The position numbers and the translations under genes were made by a program. A stretch of DNA of 64,000 nt from an uncultured Cellvibrionales bacterium. GTDB taxonomy: Bacteria; Pseudomonadota; Gammaproteobacteria; Pseudomonadales; Porticoccaceae. The stretch lies in assembly GCA_913031145.1 (NCBI GenBank), contig CAJWCO010000007.1, positions 16,061 to 80,060 on the forward strand. The letters are read 5' to 3'. The stretch's first letter is position 1, and each line of letters starts with the position of its first letter. Of this stretch, positions 20,017 to 32,100 are shown piece by piece. Under the pieces are notes generated by a model. That model searched no databases. It was given only the letters and a program-made list of their open reading frames with translations, and was not told the origin of the DNA.

Positions 20017-21204
20017 CTAAATCTCAAGAAGAATCTTAGCCGGATCTTCGATCAATTCCTTAATCGTAACCAAAAATCGAACGGCCTCTTTTCCATCAAT
20101 TAATCGATGATCGTAAGAGAGTGCAAGATACATCATCGGTCGAATCACCACTTCGCCGTCGACTGCGATGGGACGTTGCTGTACTTTGTGCATACCAAGA
20201 ATCGCGGTTTGTGGCGGATTAATGATCGGCGTCGATATCAGGGACCCGTAAACTCCGCCGTTGGTGATGGTAAAGGTCCCACCCGTCATTTCATCAATTG
20301 TCAGTTTTCCGTCTCGCGCCTTCCCCGCAAACTCAGTAATTCCATTTTCGACGGATGCAATACTCATGTTTTCTGCATTGCGCAACACCGGCACCACTAA
20401 ACCACGCTCGGTTGACACCGCCACACCAACATCCTGATAGCCGTGATAAACAATATCTTTTCCGTCAATCGATGCATTCACCAACGGAAATCGCTTGAGA
20501 GCCTCAACCGCCGCCTTAACAAAGAACCCCATATAGCCGAGCCGCGTCCCGTCATGCATTTTTGTAAACTCAGTTTGATATTGCGCTCTCAAACCCATCA
20601 ACGAAGACATATCCACTTCATTGAACGTGGTCAGCGATGCCGTAGTGTGTGTTACCTCTAACAAGCGTTCAGAGATTCTCGACCGCATCCGCGTCATCGC
20701 AACTCGGCGCTCGATTCGATCACCCAGTCGGGGCTCTTCTTCTTTCTCGCCGACAACAGGACTAGAAGGCGCTGCAGTCGGCGCGTAGTTAACAATATCT
20801 TCTTTGGTGATACGCCCGCCCTTCCCAGTGCCCGCGACCTCATCTAAGTTAATGCCGCGTTCGTCCGCAAGCTTCTTCGCAGACGGATTTACCATGCCTG
20901 TGGAAGCATCAGGCAGTTGTTCGCCCATGGGCGCTGAGTCTTCTGCTTGCTCTATGGGCGCTGCCGCTCCCGCCTCAATCAACGCTACCAATTCATTACT
21001 CACCACGATATCCCCTTCCTTCTTGAGGATATCGACCAATTTTCCAGTGGCGGGCGCTACCACTTCGAGAACGACCTTGTCGGTCTCGATCTCCATAATA
21101 AGCTCATCCCGAGTCACAGAATCGCCTACTTTTACATGCCAAGTGGACAATGTTCCCTCTTGTACTGATTCTGGGTAACTCGGTGCCTTAATTTCTATGG
21201 CCAT
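20017..21204 (-). CDS. sucB: 2-oxoglutarate dehydrogenase E2, dihydrolipoyl succinyltransferase
   Basis: A 395-aa E2 core. An N-terminal lipoyl domain has the lipoyl lysine in [15 protein letters not shown]. Next come an Ala/Pro-rich linker, a peripheral-subunit-binding motif ([20 protein letters not shown]) near 105-125 and a C-terminal catalytic domain ending with [14 protein letters not shown], where His and Asp are catalytic. I place the start at ATG 21204 ([13 protein letters not shown]). It has AGGA at proper spacing and matches known SucB N-termini, while an upstream in-frame start at 21228 would overlap sucA. The sucA stop is 10 bases before. It transfers succinyl to CoA. Confidence 0.95.
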   Translation of the reverse strand: MAIEIKAPSYPESVQEGTLSTWHVKVGDSVTRDELIMEIETDKVVLEVVAPATGKLVDILKKEGDIVVSNELVALIEAGAAAPIEQAEDSAPMGEQLPDASTGMVNPSAKKLADERGINLDEVAGTGKGGRITKEDIVNYAPTAAPSSPVVGEKEEEPRLGDRIERRVAMTRMRSRISERLLEVTHTTASLTTFNEVDMSSLMGLRAQYQTEFTKMHDGTRLGYMGFFVKAAVEALKRFPLVNASIDGKDIVYHGYQDVGVAVSTERGLVVPVLRNAENMSIASVENGITEFAGKARDGKLTIDEMTGGTFTITNGGVYGSLISTPIINPPQTAILGMHKVQQRPIAVDGEVVIRPMMYLALSYDHRLIDGKEAVRFLVTIKELIEDPAKILLEI

Positions 21205-21214
21205 TAATCTGTTC

Positions 21215-24058
21215 CTAGGTTGTCTCATTAATAGTCAATGCTTTGTCAATAAATGCGGCTTGCTCTTCCACATGCACCGACATATAGCCTGAAGCGGGGG
21301 CCGCCGAGCCTTTACGCCCGACATAAGTAAGCTCTATGTCTGGCTTGTGCCGACTGAGTGCATTGCGCATGTGGTGTTGACTGCTATACCACGCACCCTG
21401 ATTCATCGGCTCCTCTTGACACCACACGGCTTCACGCAAATTCACCATACCCTTTAATACATCATCTAGCTCTGTGTCGGGGAATGGGTACAACTGCTCT
21501 AAACGCACCAGCGAAATATTGCTAATACCGCGCGCCTGTCGCTCTTCATTAAGATGATAATAGACCTTGCCCGAGCACAGAACTAAGCGCTGCACCTGTG
21601 CCGCATCAACCGCAGAATCAGGCATCACTGTCTTGAAAGAGCCGCTAACAAGGTCTTCTAAGGACGAAACAGCCTGTTTGTGTCGCAGAATCCACTTAGG
21701 ACTCATAATAATCAAGGGGCGACGCATAGGCCGAATCGCTTGACGCCGTAATAAATGGAAAATCTGCGCTGGCGTCGTTGGAATACAAATTTGCATGTTA
21801 TGCTCGGCACAAAGTTGCAAGAAACGCTCGAGCCGAGCCGAGGAATGCTCCGGCCCCTGACCTTCAAAACCATGTGGTAACAGCATCGTAAGTCCTGATA
21901 ATCGACCCCACTTATGCTCTCCACTAGCAATAAATTGATCAATCACGACTTGAGCGCCATTAGCAAAATCGCCGAACTGAGCCTCCCAAACCACAAGCCC
22001 TGTAGGCATTGTGGTTGAATAGCCGTATTCGAATGCGAGCACCGCCTCTTCAGAAAGCAAAGAGTCATAAAGTTCGAAGCGCACGTCTTTACTCGCAAGT
22101 TGTTGCAAAGGAACATAGTCTTTGTTGTCGTTTTGACCTACGACGACCGCATGCCGATGCGAAAAGGTACCGCGCCTGACGTCTTGACCCGTAAACCGAA
22201 TTGGATAGCCCTGCTCGATCAAAGAACCATAGCTGAGCAGTTCCGCCATTCCCCAGTTTAAAGGCAACTCACCGGCGGCCATCTTACGTCGATCGTCGTA
22301 CAACTTGGCCACTTGCCGCTGCACTTGCACATTCTCAGGAATCTGTGTGATGACGTCAGCGACTTTCTGGATAAGCGACAACGGTGCCCGTGTATCCCCG
22401 GGCGCGCGCCACTGGTGTCCAAGATACGGCGCCCAATCGACAAATAAACCATGATCGGGCTCGCTCACTAAGTTGTGCACCACAAACTCTCCGCGATCGA
22501 GACTCGAGCGATATCGATTGGTCATCTCTTCAGCCTGCTCAAGACTCAAAACGCCCTCTTGAATCAGTTTTTGCGCATAGAACGAACGTGTGGTCGGGTG
22601 ATTGCGAATTGCTTTGTACATCAGTGGCTGAGTGGAAGACGGCTCATCTGTTTCGTTGTGGCCTCGACGTCGATAACAGACTAAATCGATTACAATATCT
22701 TTACCAAACTCATACCGGTAATCCATCGCCAACATGGCCGCAAACATCACCGAGTCGGGGTTGTCCCCGTTTACGTGAAGTATCGGCGCCTGAACCATCT
22801 TCGCGACATCTGTACAATATTCGGTCGAGCGAGCATCATCTTGTCGACTGGTGGTAAACCCTACCTGATTATTGATGACCACATGAATCGTGCCGCCCGT
22901 CTTGTAAGCTCGCGTCTGCGAGAGCTGGAGGGTTTCCATCACAACCCCCTGCCCTGCAAATGCCGCATCGCCATGCAAGAGAATCGGTACAACTTTTTCT
23001 CCCGACTCATCATTCCGACGGTCTTGTCGAGCGCGCGCTGACCCAATAACAACGGGGCAAGAAATCTCTAAATGCGACGGATTAAAGCCCAACGCCAAGT
23101 GCAACTCACCCCCCGGGGTCATGACATTCGAAGAGAATCCTTGGTGGTACTTCACGTCGCCTGAGGTATTCACGAGGCGTTTTCCCTCGAACTCCTCAAA
23201 CATTTCCGCAGGATTTTTACCGAGAATATTGACCAACACATTTAAACGCCCACGGTGCGCCATCGCCATCACGATTTCTTTACAGCCATACTCTCCAGAG
23301 CGCCGAATTAAACAGTCAAGCATTGGAATCAAGCTCTCGCCGCCCTCCAAGCCAAACCGCTTAGTTCCGGGATAGCGCGAGTCAAGGTGCTTTTCTAGAC
23401 CCTCGGCAGCTGTTAAGCGATTTAGGACATCGATTCTTGCCGCATCATCATAGGTTGGTTTCGACCGCACACTTTCGAAGCGCTGCGCAAGCCATTGTTT
23501 TTCCGCAAACGACGTAATATGCATGAACTCAGGGCCCAAATTTCCGCAGTACGTCTCTTCGAGCGTCTCAATGATTTCACGTAGCGTCGCCTCATCTTTG
23601 CCAATGTGCATTGGCGATGTCTGAAATGTGGTATCAAGGTCGGCGGGTGTCAGTCCGTGAAAATGCAATTCCAGATCTTGAACATGCTGACGTTCCATCA
23701 GCGCAAGCGGATCTAGGCTAGCTTTTTGGTGTCCTCTAAATCGATATGCACTGATCAATTGAACCACGCGCACTTGCTTGCGCTCGTGCTGTAAATAGAT
23801 GCCGCCAGAGCCTGGCGCTGGTGTAGGTCTCGCTTTGCGGCGCCCGAGCAACTCAAAATGCTGCACGATCGTTGCATGCGACACGTCAGATTGAACGCCA
23901 CCATTTAGCTTTGGAAGCTCGTCAAAGAACCCGCGCCATTCCGCTGGAACAGCGTCGCGCTCATGCAAATAGTTGTCGTATAAGTCTTCGATGTAAGCGG
24001 CGTTTCCACCAGAAAAATGGGAGGAGCGCAGGAATTGCTCCATTAGACCCTCAGACAT
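21215..24058 (-). CDS. sucA: 2-oxoglutarate dehydrogenase E1 component
   Basis: A 947-aa thiamine-diphosphate enzyme, the usual E1o length (about 930-950). It decarboxylates 2-oxoglutarate and succinylates the lipoyl group of SucB. Visible: the N-terminal E2-binding helix region ([18 protein letters not shown]), [17 protein letters not shown], the TPP/Mg motif [14 protein letters not shown] near 361 with NNQVGFTTS after it, and the C-terminal transketolase-like part with [20 protein letters not shown]. It lies between sdhB (82 bases upstream) and sucB. Confidence 0.97.
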   Translation of the reverse strand: MSEGLMEQFLRSSHFSGGNAAYIEDLYDNYLHERDAVPAEWRGFFDELPKLNGGVQSDVSHATIVQHFELLGRRKARPTPAPGSGGIYLQHERKQVRVVQLISAYRFRGHQKASLDPLALMERQHVQDLELHFHGLTPADLDTTFQTSPMHIGKDEATLREIIETLEETYCGNLGPEFMHITSFAEKQWLAQRFESVRSKPTYDDAARIDVLNRLTAAEGLEKHLDSRYPGTKRFGLEGGESLIPMLDCLIRRSGEYGCKEIVMAMAHRGRLNVLVNILGKNPAEMFEEFEGKRLVNTSGDVKYHQGFSSNVMTPGGELHLALGFNPSHLEISCPVVIGSARARQDRRNDESGEKVVPILLHGDAAFAGQGVVMETLQLSQTRAYKTGGTIHVVINNQVGFTTSRQDDARSTEYCTDVAKMVQAPILHVNGDNPDSVMFAAMLAMDYRYEFGKDIVIDLVCYRRRGHNETDEPSSTQPLMYKAIRNHPTTRSFYAQKLIQEGVLSLEQAEEMTNRYRSSLDRGEFVVHNLVSEPDHGLFVDWAPYLGHQWRAPGDTRAPLSLIQKVADVITQIPENVQVQRQVAKLYDDRRKMAAGELPLNWGMAELLSYGSLIEQGYPIRFTGQDVRRGTFSHRHAVVVGQNDNKDYVPLQQLASKDVRFELYDSLLSEEAVLAFEYGYSTTMPTGLVVWEAQFGDFANGAQVVIDQFIASGEHKWGRLSGLTMLLPHGFEGQGPEHSSARLERFLQLCAEHNMQICIPTTPAQIFHLLRRQAIRPMRRPLIIMSPKWILRHKQAVSSLEDLVSGSFKTVMPDSAVDAAQVQRLVLCSGKVYYHLNEERQARGISNISLVRLEQLYPFPDTELDDVLKGMVNLREAVWCQEEPMNQGAWYSSQHHMRNALSRHKPDIELTYVGRKGSAAPASGYMSVHVEEQAAFIDKALTINETT

Positions 24059-24140
24059 TCACTCTGACCCCTGTGGAATTGCACGGCGGTTAACTTCCGA
24101 ACATGTTGACTCGCGACGATGCGAGCCCACAAATTAAACC

Positions 24141-24845
24141 CTATGTTGCGCTTCTAATCAACATATTGCGGATGTGCCCGATGGCACGCGTCGGGTTCAA
24201 TCCCTTGGGACAAACCTGAACGCAGTTCATAATACCATGACAACGAAAAACACTAAAGGGATCATCGAGTTTTGCTAGTCTCTCTTCCGTTGATGTATCA
24301 CGAGTGTCGGCAAGAAACCGGTAGGCCTGCAAGAGCCCAGAGGGCCCGATGAATTTATCGGGATTCCACCAAAATGAAGGGCAAGCCGTCGAGCAGCAAG
24401 CGCATAAGATACACTCATAAAGGCCATCTAATTTGGCGCGTTCTTCTGGGGATTGCAGACGTTCAATAGCTGGGGCGGGCGTATTATTGACGAGGTAGGG
24501 CTGGATTTTCTCGTATTGGGCATAAAACTGACCCATGTCAATGACGAGATCTCTAATCACCGGCATGCCGGGGAGCGGCCGGATCACTAGCTTATTGTTT
24601 TTGACCGCTTGCGATAAGGGCGTAATACAGGCCAGGCCATTCTTACCTGAAATATTCATTCCGTCAGAACCGCAAACGCCCTCGCGACACGACCGCCTGT
24701 ACACCAGTGTCGGATCGCTTGCCTTGAGCTTTTCAAGGACGTCTAGCACCATGACATCCCTGCCCTGCGCGTCGAACTCAAAATCTTGCATGTAAGGTTG
24801 ATCGTCTGCTTCTGGGTTATAACGATAAATACTGACTGTAAGCAT
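24141..24845 (-). CDS. sdhB: Succinate dehydrogenase iron-sulfur subunit
   Basis: A 234-aa subunit carrying three Fe-S clusters that relay electrons from SdhA FAD to quinone. The [2Fe-2S] ligands are in SCREGVCGSDGMNISG. The [4Fe-4S] and [3Fe-4S] ligands are in CILCACCSTACPSFWW and CVQVCPKGLNPTRA. I place the start at ATG 24845 (MLTVSIYRYNPEAD), with AGAGGAA eight bases upstream. An in-frame start at 24884 would overlap sdhA and add 13 unlikely residues. It is followed by sucA. Confidence 0.96.
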   Translation of the reverse strand: MLTVSIYRYNPEADDQPYMQDFEFDAQGRDVMVLDVLEKLKASDPTLVYRRSCREGVCGSDGMNISGKNGLACITPLSQAVKNNKLVIRPLPGMPVIRDLVIDMGQFYAQYEKIQPYLVNNTPAPAIERLQSPEERAKLDGLYECILCACCSTACPSFWWNPDKFIGPSGLLQAYRFLADTRDTSTEERLAKLDDPFSVFRCHGIMNCVQVCPKGLNPTRAIGHIRNMLIRSAT

Positions 24846-24880
24846 AGAAAAAATTCCTCTGTTATGCCATGCCTTGTGGA

Positions 24881-26644
24881 TCAATAAGTACGAATTGCGG
24901 GCGCAAACGGCTCGCGGGTTTTCAACGTAAAGTTGACGTCGCGCTTGCCCACCCGTTTATCGTCCGGGTAAAAAACTGAATGACATAACCAGTTGACGTC
25001 ATCACGCTCTTGAAAATCCTCTCGAGCATGCGCTCCACGACTCTCGGTGCGCGCTTCTGCCGAAACCGCCGTAGCCTCCGCAACAGCATAAAGATTGTGC
25101 AACTCAAGTACTTCTATTCGCGCGGTATTAAACGCATTCGTTTTGTCGTCAAGCGCAACATTGTCGATTCGGTGCTTTAGCGCGTTGAGCTTGGCAATTC
25201 CATCTTTCATATAGTCACCGCGGCGAAAAACACCGAAGTAATTCTGCATAATAGTCTGTAATTCGGCACGGAGGACGGACGCCTGCTCCCCTCCGGTGGA
25301 ACTATTAAGCCGGTTTAAACCGTGCATTGCCGCCGCGATATCGGACTCACGCGGATCCCGCAAATCAACGCCCTCTCGCAGTGTTTTCTCTATGAACATA
25401 CCCGACGCTCGACCAAACACGACGAGATCAAGAAGCGAATTTCCGCCTAACCGGTTTGCACCATGCACTGACACACAGGCAGCCTCACCACACGCATAAA
25501 ACCCAGCAATGACTTGATCATTACCCTCCGAATCTATAGTAATCGCTTGGCCGTTCACGTTGGTCGGAATCCCGCCCATCATATAATGGCAGGTAGGCAC
25601 TACAGGTATCGGCTCCACTACTGGATCCGCGTGGGCGAACGTCCGGGATAATTCGAGAATGCCAGGTAATTTTGCGTTCAAAGTTTCCTCACCCAAATGG
25701 TCGAGCTTTAGGTAGACGTGATCGCCGTTCTCGCCACACCCACGCCCCTCAAGAATCTCTAACACCATAGAGCGAGCCACCACATCACGGCCGGCTAAAT
25801 CTTTCGCGTTGGGCGCATAGCGCTCCATAAAGCGCTCGCCCGACTTGTTAATCAGATACCCGCCTTCACCTCGGCAGCCTTCGGTCACTAAGGTTCCAGC
25901 GCCCGCTATGCCTGTGGGGTGAAACTGCCACATTTCGATATCTTGAACAGGGAAGCCAGCACGCAAAGCCATGCCTATGCCGTCACCCGTGCAAATGTGC
26001 GCATTGGTGGTCGACGCGTAAATTCGCCCAGCGCCGCCGGTCGCAAATACCGTCGCCTTAGATTTAACAAAGACCTCTTCACCCGTCTCGATATCAATGG
26101 CAACGACGCCGACAACCGCGTTATCCTCGTTCTTGACCAAGTCGACCGCGAACCATTCATTTAAAAATACTGTATTGTTTTTGAGATTACCTTGGTAAAG
26201 CGTGTGAAGCAGCGCGTGGCCCGTGCGATCTGCGGCCGCACAGGTTCTAGCCGCCTGACCACCGCGACCAAAATCCTTGGATTGCCCTCCGAAAGGGCGC
26301 TGATAGATGCGCCCATTTTCGCATCGTGAAAACGGCAGTCCCATGTGCTCAAGCTCAAACACTGCCTCTGGACCTGTCGCGCACATGTACTCAATCGCTT
26401 CTTGATCACCAATAAAGTCAGAGCCCTTTATCGTGTCGTACATGTGCCATTGCCACTGATCATCTGGGTCATCGCTGGCGATCGCGCATGTAATGCCCCC
26501 CTGCGCTGAAACTGTGTGCGACCGGGTCGGGAACACCTTGGTGATTACCGCTGTTTTGTAACCAGACTGAGCCAACTGCAGCGCCGCACGCATACCAGAG
26601 CCCCCGCCACCAACAATCACCGCGTCAAAACTCATTGTTTTCAT
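24881..26644 (-). CDS. sdhA: Succinate dehydrogenase flavoprotein subunit
   Basis: A 587-aa FAD subunit that oxidises succinate to fumarate. The dinucleotide fold is [17 protein letters not shown]. The covalent FAD histidine is in [11 protein letters not shown] near residue 44. Substrate-binding HPTGIAGAG and the active-site Arg region [12 protein letters not shown] are present. Two in-frame starts lie three codons apart (26644, 26635); the first has GGGGA upstream. It is membrane-attached through SdhC and SdhD. It follows sdhD by 4 bases. Confidence 0.97.
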   Translation of the reverse strand: MKTMSFDAVIVGGGGSGMRAALQLAQSGYKTAVITKVFPTRSHTVSAQGGITCAIASDDPDDQWQWHMYDTIKGSDFIGDQEAIEYMCATGPEAVFELEHMGLPFSRCENGRIYQRPFGGQSKDFGRGGQAARTCAAADRTGHALLHTLYQGNLKNNTVFLNEWFAVDLVKNEDNAVVGVVAIDIETGEEVFVKSKATVFATGGAGRIYASTTNAHICTGDGIGMALRAGFPVQDIEMWQFHPTGIAGAGTLVTEGCRGEGGYLINKSGERFMERYAPNAKDLAGRDVVARSMVLEILEGRGCGENGDHVYLKLDHLGEETLNAKLPGILELSRTFAHADPVVEPIPVVPTCHYMMGGIPTNVNGQAITIDSEGNDQVIAGFYACGEAACVSVHGANRLGGNSLLDLVVFGRASGMFIEKTLREGVDLRDPRESDIAAAMHGLNRLNSSTGGEQASVLRAELQTIMQNYFGVFRRGDYMKDGIAKLNALKHRIDNVALDDKTNAFNTARIEVLELHNLYAVAEATAVSAEARTESRGAHAREDFQERDDVNWLCHSVFYPDDKRVGKRDVNFTLKTREPFAPAIRTY

Positions 26645-26648
26645 GTTG

Positions 26649-27017
26649 TTACATTCCCCACAAAATATCGATAGCCCAAACCACGTAAAGCAGTGTGATC
26701 GTGATCATGCTCAACTGAAAAAATATACGCACTATGGTTGCCTTTGGGCCAATCAATCGCACAGTGACATAGTCGGTAAATACGCACCACATACCGATCC
26801 ATGCGTGCGCCGCTATCGACAAAATGGTCATCAAGCTAAACATCCGCATGGGTAGCGAGCTATGAAGCCCTCGCCATTGCTCATAGCTAAGATCTGGATT
26901 TACCATCAAGTAAGCGGTGATAAAGATAACGTAAGCGGTCATTACGGCGGCTGCAACACGCTGCAACATCCAATCGGAAAGACCACTGCGACCTAGGCTT
27001 GTAATAGAAGTTACCAT
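26649..27017 (-). CDS. sdhD: Succinate dehydrogenase membrane anchor subunit
   Basis: A 122-aa three-helix anchor (helices about 17-38, 55-76 and 93-115). The heme-b ligand candidate is the His in [18 protein letters not shown]. It starts [20 protein letters not shown], as SdhD proteins do, and overlaps the end of sdhC by 7 bases. With SdhC it forms the quinone site. Confidence 0.93.
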   Translation of the reverse strand: MVTSITSLGRSGLSDWMLQRVAAAVMTAYVIFITAYLMVNPDLSYEQWRGLHSSLPMRMFSLMTILSIAAHAWIGMWCVFTDYVTVRLIGPKATIVRIFFQLSMITITLLYVVWAIDILWGM

Positions 27018-27391
27018 ATAAAAATCCAGCCTCCAATTGACAAAATGAGGGCAGTCGCCACCGCTGCCGCTATCTTGGCAGTCAGTTGGCCACTCTCGAA
27101 GTTTTCACCATAGCCCATGTCCATCACCAAATGGCGCAAGCCCATCACCATGTGATAGGCCAACGCTGAGAGACAGGCCCACACTACAAACTGCATTAAT
27201 GGACTGCCAAACATGTTGCCCACCCACTCAAAACCCTGATCGGACGTCAAACTCGTCTCAAGAAGCCATAAAAAAATAGCGACTGAAAAGAACAGCGCGA
27301 CGCCTGAGACACGGTGCAAGATAGATACGTAGGATGTGATAGGTAATCGGAAGGTACTAACGTCAAGGTTGACAGGTCGTTTCTTGGTCAC
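27011..27391 (-). CDS. sdhC: Succinate dehydrogenase cytochrome b556 subunit
   Basis: A 126-aa three-helix membrane protein. The N-terminus RPVNLDVSTFRLPITSYVSILHR matches the SdhC signature with the quinone-site Ser/Arg in SILHRVSG. The heme ligand is the His of ALAYHMVMGLRHLVMDMG. It is the first gene of the nine-gene operon, about 90 bases behind the sigma70 promoter at 27488-27516. Confidence 0.95.
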   Translation of the reverse strand: MTKKRPVNLDVSTFRLPITSYVSILHRVSGVALFFSVAIFLWLLETSLTSDQGFEWVGNMFGSPLMQFVVWACLSALAYHMVMGLRHLVMDMGYGENFESGQLTAKIAAAVATALILSIGGWIFIW

Positions 27392-27487
27392 TCGGAGGTT
27401 TCCTCACGGACATTATGCTTGGGAAGTTGGCTTAAACGAACGGCTGGTCGCGAATACCATAACGCTACCACCAGCTTGAGAATGCGG

Positions 27488-27516
27488 AGTATAGTGGTGT
27501 ATTCGACACATTTCAA
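27488..27516 (-). promoter_or_regulatory. Promoter of the sdhCDAB-sucAB-lpd-sucCD operon
   Basis: Read on the minus strand, TTGAAA (27511-27516) and TATACT (27488-27493) are 17 bases apart, the ideal sigma70 arrangement. The start point would be near 27481, giving a leader of about 90 bases before sdhC. Confidence 0.75.
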
Positions 27517-27696
27517 TTGCCGGTGCCGCGCCCTTGCCAGTACCCTTAGTCGCTTTTCGGCTAATTTGCGCATTCGGGCGATACCCGCGTCAAGCCGTTT
27601 TAGATCGAACGCATTTTATGCATTAAAAGAGGCGTGTTGGTAAGCTCGAAGTGGACCGTATTGCATAAAACCCAACCCGCTTGGCGTGCGTTGCGG

Positions 27697-27724
27697 TTGA
27701 CAATACAGTCGGAACATCTATAGT
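27697..27724 (+). promoter_or_regulatory. Promoter of gltA
   Basis: A perfect -35 TTGACA (27697-27702) and TATAGT -10 (27719-27724) are spaced 16 bases apart. Transcription would begin near 27731, about 46 bases before the gltA ATG. AAGGAATCG supplies the ribosome site. Confidence 0.78.
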
Positions 27725-27776
27725 TGGCGGCCGATAGAAAAGTTCTAAGTTCCCCCCTTACGTTAAGGAATCGACT

Positions 27777-29063
27777 ATGACGAAACGCAGTGCCACTCTG
27801 ATTATTGACGGTCAACCGCACATCGAACTACCTATGCATTCAGGCACGCTCGGACACGATGTCATTGATATTGGATCATTGGGAGACCACAACGTTTTTA
27901 CCTACGACCCGGGCTTCTCTGCAACGGCGGCCTGTCAGTCAGACATCACCTATATTGACGGGGAAAAAGGGGTCCTGCTGCACCGTGGTTACCCGATCGA
28001 AGTGCTCGCCGAAAAGTCCGACTATCTGGAGACCTGCTATTTACTGTTTGAAGGATATTTGCCGACAGCTGATCAAAAGGCCGATTTCGAAAAAACGATT
28101 CGATACCACACCATGGTGAATCGCTCGATGGAGCAATTTATAAGTGGATTTCGATACGACGCCCATCCAATGGCGATGTTGTGCGGTCTTGTGGGAGCCA
28201 TGTCTTCTTTTTATCATGACTCTTTGGATATCACAAATCAGCAGCACCGCACAATTTCCGCTCATCGTCTCATTGCCAAAATGCCTACGATGGCGGCCAT
28301 GTGTCACAAGCACTTCATAGGGCAACCCTACATCTATCCAGACAACTCACTGTCCTATGCAGAGAACTTTTTACATATGATGTTTTCTACGCCCTGCGAA
28401 GATTATCCGGTGCATCCAGCCCTAACGCGTGCCATGGACAGAATTTTTTTACTGCATGCTGATCATGAACAAAATGCCTCAACCTCAACCGTTCGGCTCG
28501 CCGGATCCTCGGGAGCCAATCCCTTCGCCTGTATCGCAGCGGGAATTGCCGCGCTTTGGGGACCTGCTCATGGGGGCGCTAACGAAGCGGTGTTGAATAT
28601 GCTTAGTGAGATTGGCGATGAGAAAAATATCCCCAAATTTGTACTCAAAGCCAAAGACAAAAATGATCCGTTTAGGCTGATGGGCTTTGGCCATCGTGTG
28701 TATAAAAATCACGACCCACGGGCGACAGTGATGCGCGAAAGTTGCAACGAGGTACTGACGGTGTTGGGCTTGGAGAACGATCCATTGTTCAAACTTGCCA
28801 AAAAGCTCGAGCAGTTCGCTCTAGAAGACGACTACTTTATTTCCAAAAAACTCTATCCCAATGTCGACTTTTACTCGGGCATTATCCTCAAAGCGCTCGG
28901 CATACCGGTCGAAATGTTTACGGGTATTTTCGCAACTGGCCGCACCGTCGGTTGGGTCTCTCACTGGAACGAAATGATTACTAATGCCTATCGGATTGGT
29001 CGCCCCCGGCAGCTATACACTGGACCTGCCCTTCGAGATTTCCCGCCGATCGAGGAACGTTGA
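27777..29063 (+). CDS. gltA: Type II citrate synthase
   Basis: A 428-aa hexameric-type citrate synthase that condenses acetyl-CoA and oxaloacetate. It has the N-terminal beta-domain of the NADH-sensitive Gram-negative form ([15 protein letters not shown]). The catalytic residues are His in [10 protein letters not shown] near 227, His in [13 protein letters not shown] near 305 and Asp in NVDFYSG near 363. Divergent from the sdh-suc operon, as in many Gammaproteobacteria. Confidence 0.97.
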   Translation: MTKRSATLIIDGQPHIELPMHSGTLGHDVIDIGSLGDHNVFTYDPGFSATAACQSDITYIDGEKGVLLHRGYPIEVLAEKSDYLETCYLLFEGYLPTADQKADFEKTIRYHTMVNRSMEQFISGFRYDAHPMAMLCGLVGAMSSFYHDSLDITNQQHRTISAHRLIAKMPTMAAMCHKHFIGQPYIYPDNSLSYAENFLHMMFSTPCEDYPVHPALTRAMDRIFLLHADHEQNASTSTVRLAGSSGANPFACIAAGIAALWGPAHGGANEAVLNMLSEIGDEKNIPKFVLKAKDKNDPFRLMGFGHRVYKNHDPRATVMRESCNEVLTVLGLENDPLFKLAKKLEQFALEDDYFISKKLYPNVDFYSGIILKALGIPVEMFTGIFATGRTVGWVSHWNEMITNAYRIGRPRQLYTGPALRDFPPIEER

Positions 29064-29160
29064 GACAGCCGGAATGCTGAAATCTGCGTCGCCGTGCTCA
29101 CCGGCGCTAATCCAAAGCGCGAAAAGCACGTGACTGCTCTGTACGGCGAACGCGCGTAAC

Positions 29161-32100
29161 CTACGAGGTTACGTCACCAACCGCATTTTCATTTCGATGA
29201 TCTGAAGACACAGCGAGGTAGACAGTCGGCAACACGAACAACGTGAATAACGTACCAATCATCATGCCCGCCACTAATATAATGCCTATGCTGTTGCGCG
29301 CTTCAGCGCCAGCGCCGCTCACCAAGACTAGTGGAAAGTGGCCGAGCACAGTAGCGCCGGTCGTCATCAACACGGGCCGGAGTCTAATCGCGGCGCCTTC
29401 TTTAATTGCGTCTAAACGAGTCAGCCCTGCTCTTTGCAGATGATTAGCAAATTCGACAATCAAAATCGCATTTTTTGACACCAAACCGACCAATGTGATC
29501 AAGCCTACTTGCGAATAAATATTGATCGTTGTCAATCCCAGAAATGTAAAGAGCAATGCGCCAGAGAACGCGAGCGGTACAGACCCAAGTAACACAATGA
29601 AGGGATCTCTAAAACTATTAAACTGAACAGCGAGAACCAAAAAGACGACAACCAAAGCCACGCCTAAAACGCCTGTTAGCGTGTTGCCTTCTGCTCGAAT
29701 CTGTCGAGATTCGCCTACATAATCGACGCTATAGCTTGCGGGCAGTGTATCTTTCGCTGCCCTTTCAAGCGCCTGCAATCCTCGGTCTTTTGTAGTTCCC
29801 GGAATTACTGCAGCAAAGACCTTGAAGGCATTTTTTTGTTCAAAACGCGTCAGAAATCGGGGTGCTGCTGCATATTCCAGGGTGGCAATTGCCGAAAGAG
29901 AAACCAAAACACCGTCTGGACTGCGCACATTGACTTCTAAAAGTTGTTCTGGGTTTGCGCGTTGATCTTCAGCAAACATTGGAATAACTTGATAAGCCTT
30001 TCCATCATAATCAAACCGATTAACATAGCTTCCAGACAACGGCACGCTTAACTGTCTCGCCACTTCCTGCATTGTGAACCCAAGGTCAGCGGCTTGATCA
30101 CGATCAATCCGAAAGTGGACCTGAGGCAAATCGATGCGTAAATCGGTGTCCACATAAATGAATGCCCGACTATCTCGCGCCGCTTGCAGCAGAGCGTTGG
30201 CGTGCCGCATCATCACATGTGGTTCGTCGGTAGACTGGACAACGACTTCGACATCAAAATTTCCCGCGGTGGGCAGTGCCGCCTGCAATGTTGGGAAGCT
30301 TTTTAATGGAGCGACCCCAGACAGCTGCCCGAAAGCCTGAGGCAACATCTCGTGAACACTGAGCTCTCTGTCGTCATGACCGACAAAATCCTGACCCGCA
30401 AAACTGCCAGTTGGCAACACAACCTGCCACATCTTGGTACGGTCTGGCAGCGCCGCTAGCGCGTCAACAACGTTATACATGTGGCGCGTCGTATAGTCTA
30501 GCGAGGCCTCTGGCGGCGCAGATGTAATGACGCTGATACTAGAAGTATCCTCTACGGGTGCCAACTCGTGCATAGAAAAAAGGTACAAAGGCACCATTAA
30601 GAGAAGGAAAAAAATACCCACAAAACCGACTTTAGAGGTATGTGCCAACGTCACCGACAAGCATTGCATATAGGACTGCTGGCAACGATCAAACAGCGCG
30701 TTGACACGCCGCGCCAGCGCGCCTTCCTGCCCTCCTTCTGGACAGACATACGCGCTCATGATGGGTGATAGAGTCACCGCAACAAATCCAGAAATCAGCA
30801 CTGCCACGGCGAGAGTAAAGGCAAATTCTTTAAACAACGCGCCGGTTAATCCAGACAAAAATCCGATGGGGGCATACACCACGGCCAATGTGAGCGTCAT
30901 CGCCGTAATGGGCGCAAGTAGCTGCCTTGAACTCTTCATAGCCGCTTCAGTTCGGCTCATACCACTGCGCATAAATCGCGCAACATTCTCTACGACGACA
31001 ATAGCATCATCAACGACTAATCCGACCGAAAGCACAATGGCTAGAACCGTCAATAGATTCAAAGAAAAGCCCAACAACGACATCGCCGCTAGCGCGCCAA
31101 GAAGTGAAATGGGTATGGTTATCAAGGGCACAAACGCAGTTCGGATACTCCCCATAAAGGCAAAAACGACCAAGCCCACCAGACAAATGGTCTCCGCAAG
31201 GGTGATAAAAATTTCCTTGAGCGCACTGCGCATGTAAAGGGTAATATCATAACCCTCAATAATCTGTAGCCCGTCAGGGGTGTTTTGATTGAGGCGCTCC
31301 ACCGCCTCATAAAGGCGATCGGCAATCGCAATTTCATTAGCACCTGGCAAGGGCCATACCGAAATAAACAAAGATCTATTTTGGCTAAAACGCGCATTTT
31401 CAGACCCTTCTTCTTCTCCTAGCTCGACGCGCGCGATGTCCCGCAACCGCAACACCATTGAACCCGTCGCACGCACAACCAAGCTTTCAAAATCGTCCAC
31501 CGTTTGCAACCCAGTATTAGCCAACAGATCCATTCTCTGTTGCGCATTTTCGGTCCGTCCAATCGTTGCGATAACATTATTAGCGCGCAGTGCCGCCTCG
31601 ACATCTACAGCACTTAGGTCATACGTGTTCATGAGTTTAGAACTGAGCCAGACCCTCATCGCAGGGTACCGCCCACCGACAATCCCTACTTTTTGAACCC
31701 CAGGAATTGCGCCCAACACAGAAAGCACATGGCGCCCTAAGTAATCGGTTGCTCCCGACCGGCTCATTTCTTCCGTGAGGAGCACCGGCAAATAAAATCC
31801 CGCATGCGGTCGATCAGCGCGAGAAACTTGAATTGCGGGATCATAAGCATCGCGGGGAAGTTCAAAACGAATTTGGTCGAGCCTCGCCGACAACTCAGCA
31901 AGTGCTACAGTGCTGTCTTCGTTAAGTTTTAACCAGATAGTCACAAGGCTGTAGCCAGCGGTCGTGGTCGAATCGATGTAATCGACACCTGGGACTGACG
32001 ACGCCGCGCGCTCAATCGGATCAGTAACGAATCCTTTCACAACTTCCGCCGAAGCACCCACGAACTGAGTGCTCACAACCAATGAGGAGGATTCTATCTG

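Larger units (their letters stand above)
27392..27776. other. 385-base divergent control region between sdhC and gltA
   Basis: It holds two face-to-face promoters, listed separately, that drive the sdh-suc operon leftward and gltA rightward with about 180 bases between their start points. The middle contains AT-rich GCATTTTATGCATTAAAAG and a later TTGCATAAAA that repeats part of it, possibly a regulator site. No further gene is supported. Confidence 0.6.

Noticed and set aside
21205..21228. Eight extra residues at the SucB N-terminus
   Set aside because: They overlap sucA; the start at 21204 has a ribosome site and matches the family.
29064..29160. Hairpins between gltA and the RND gene as terminators
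   Set aside because: Short stems (about 5 bp) without T tracts; not convincing.
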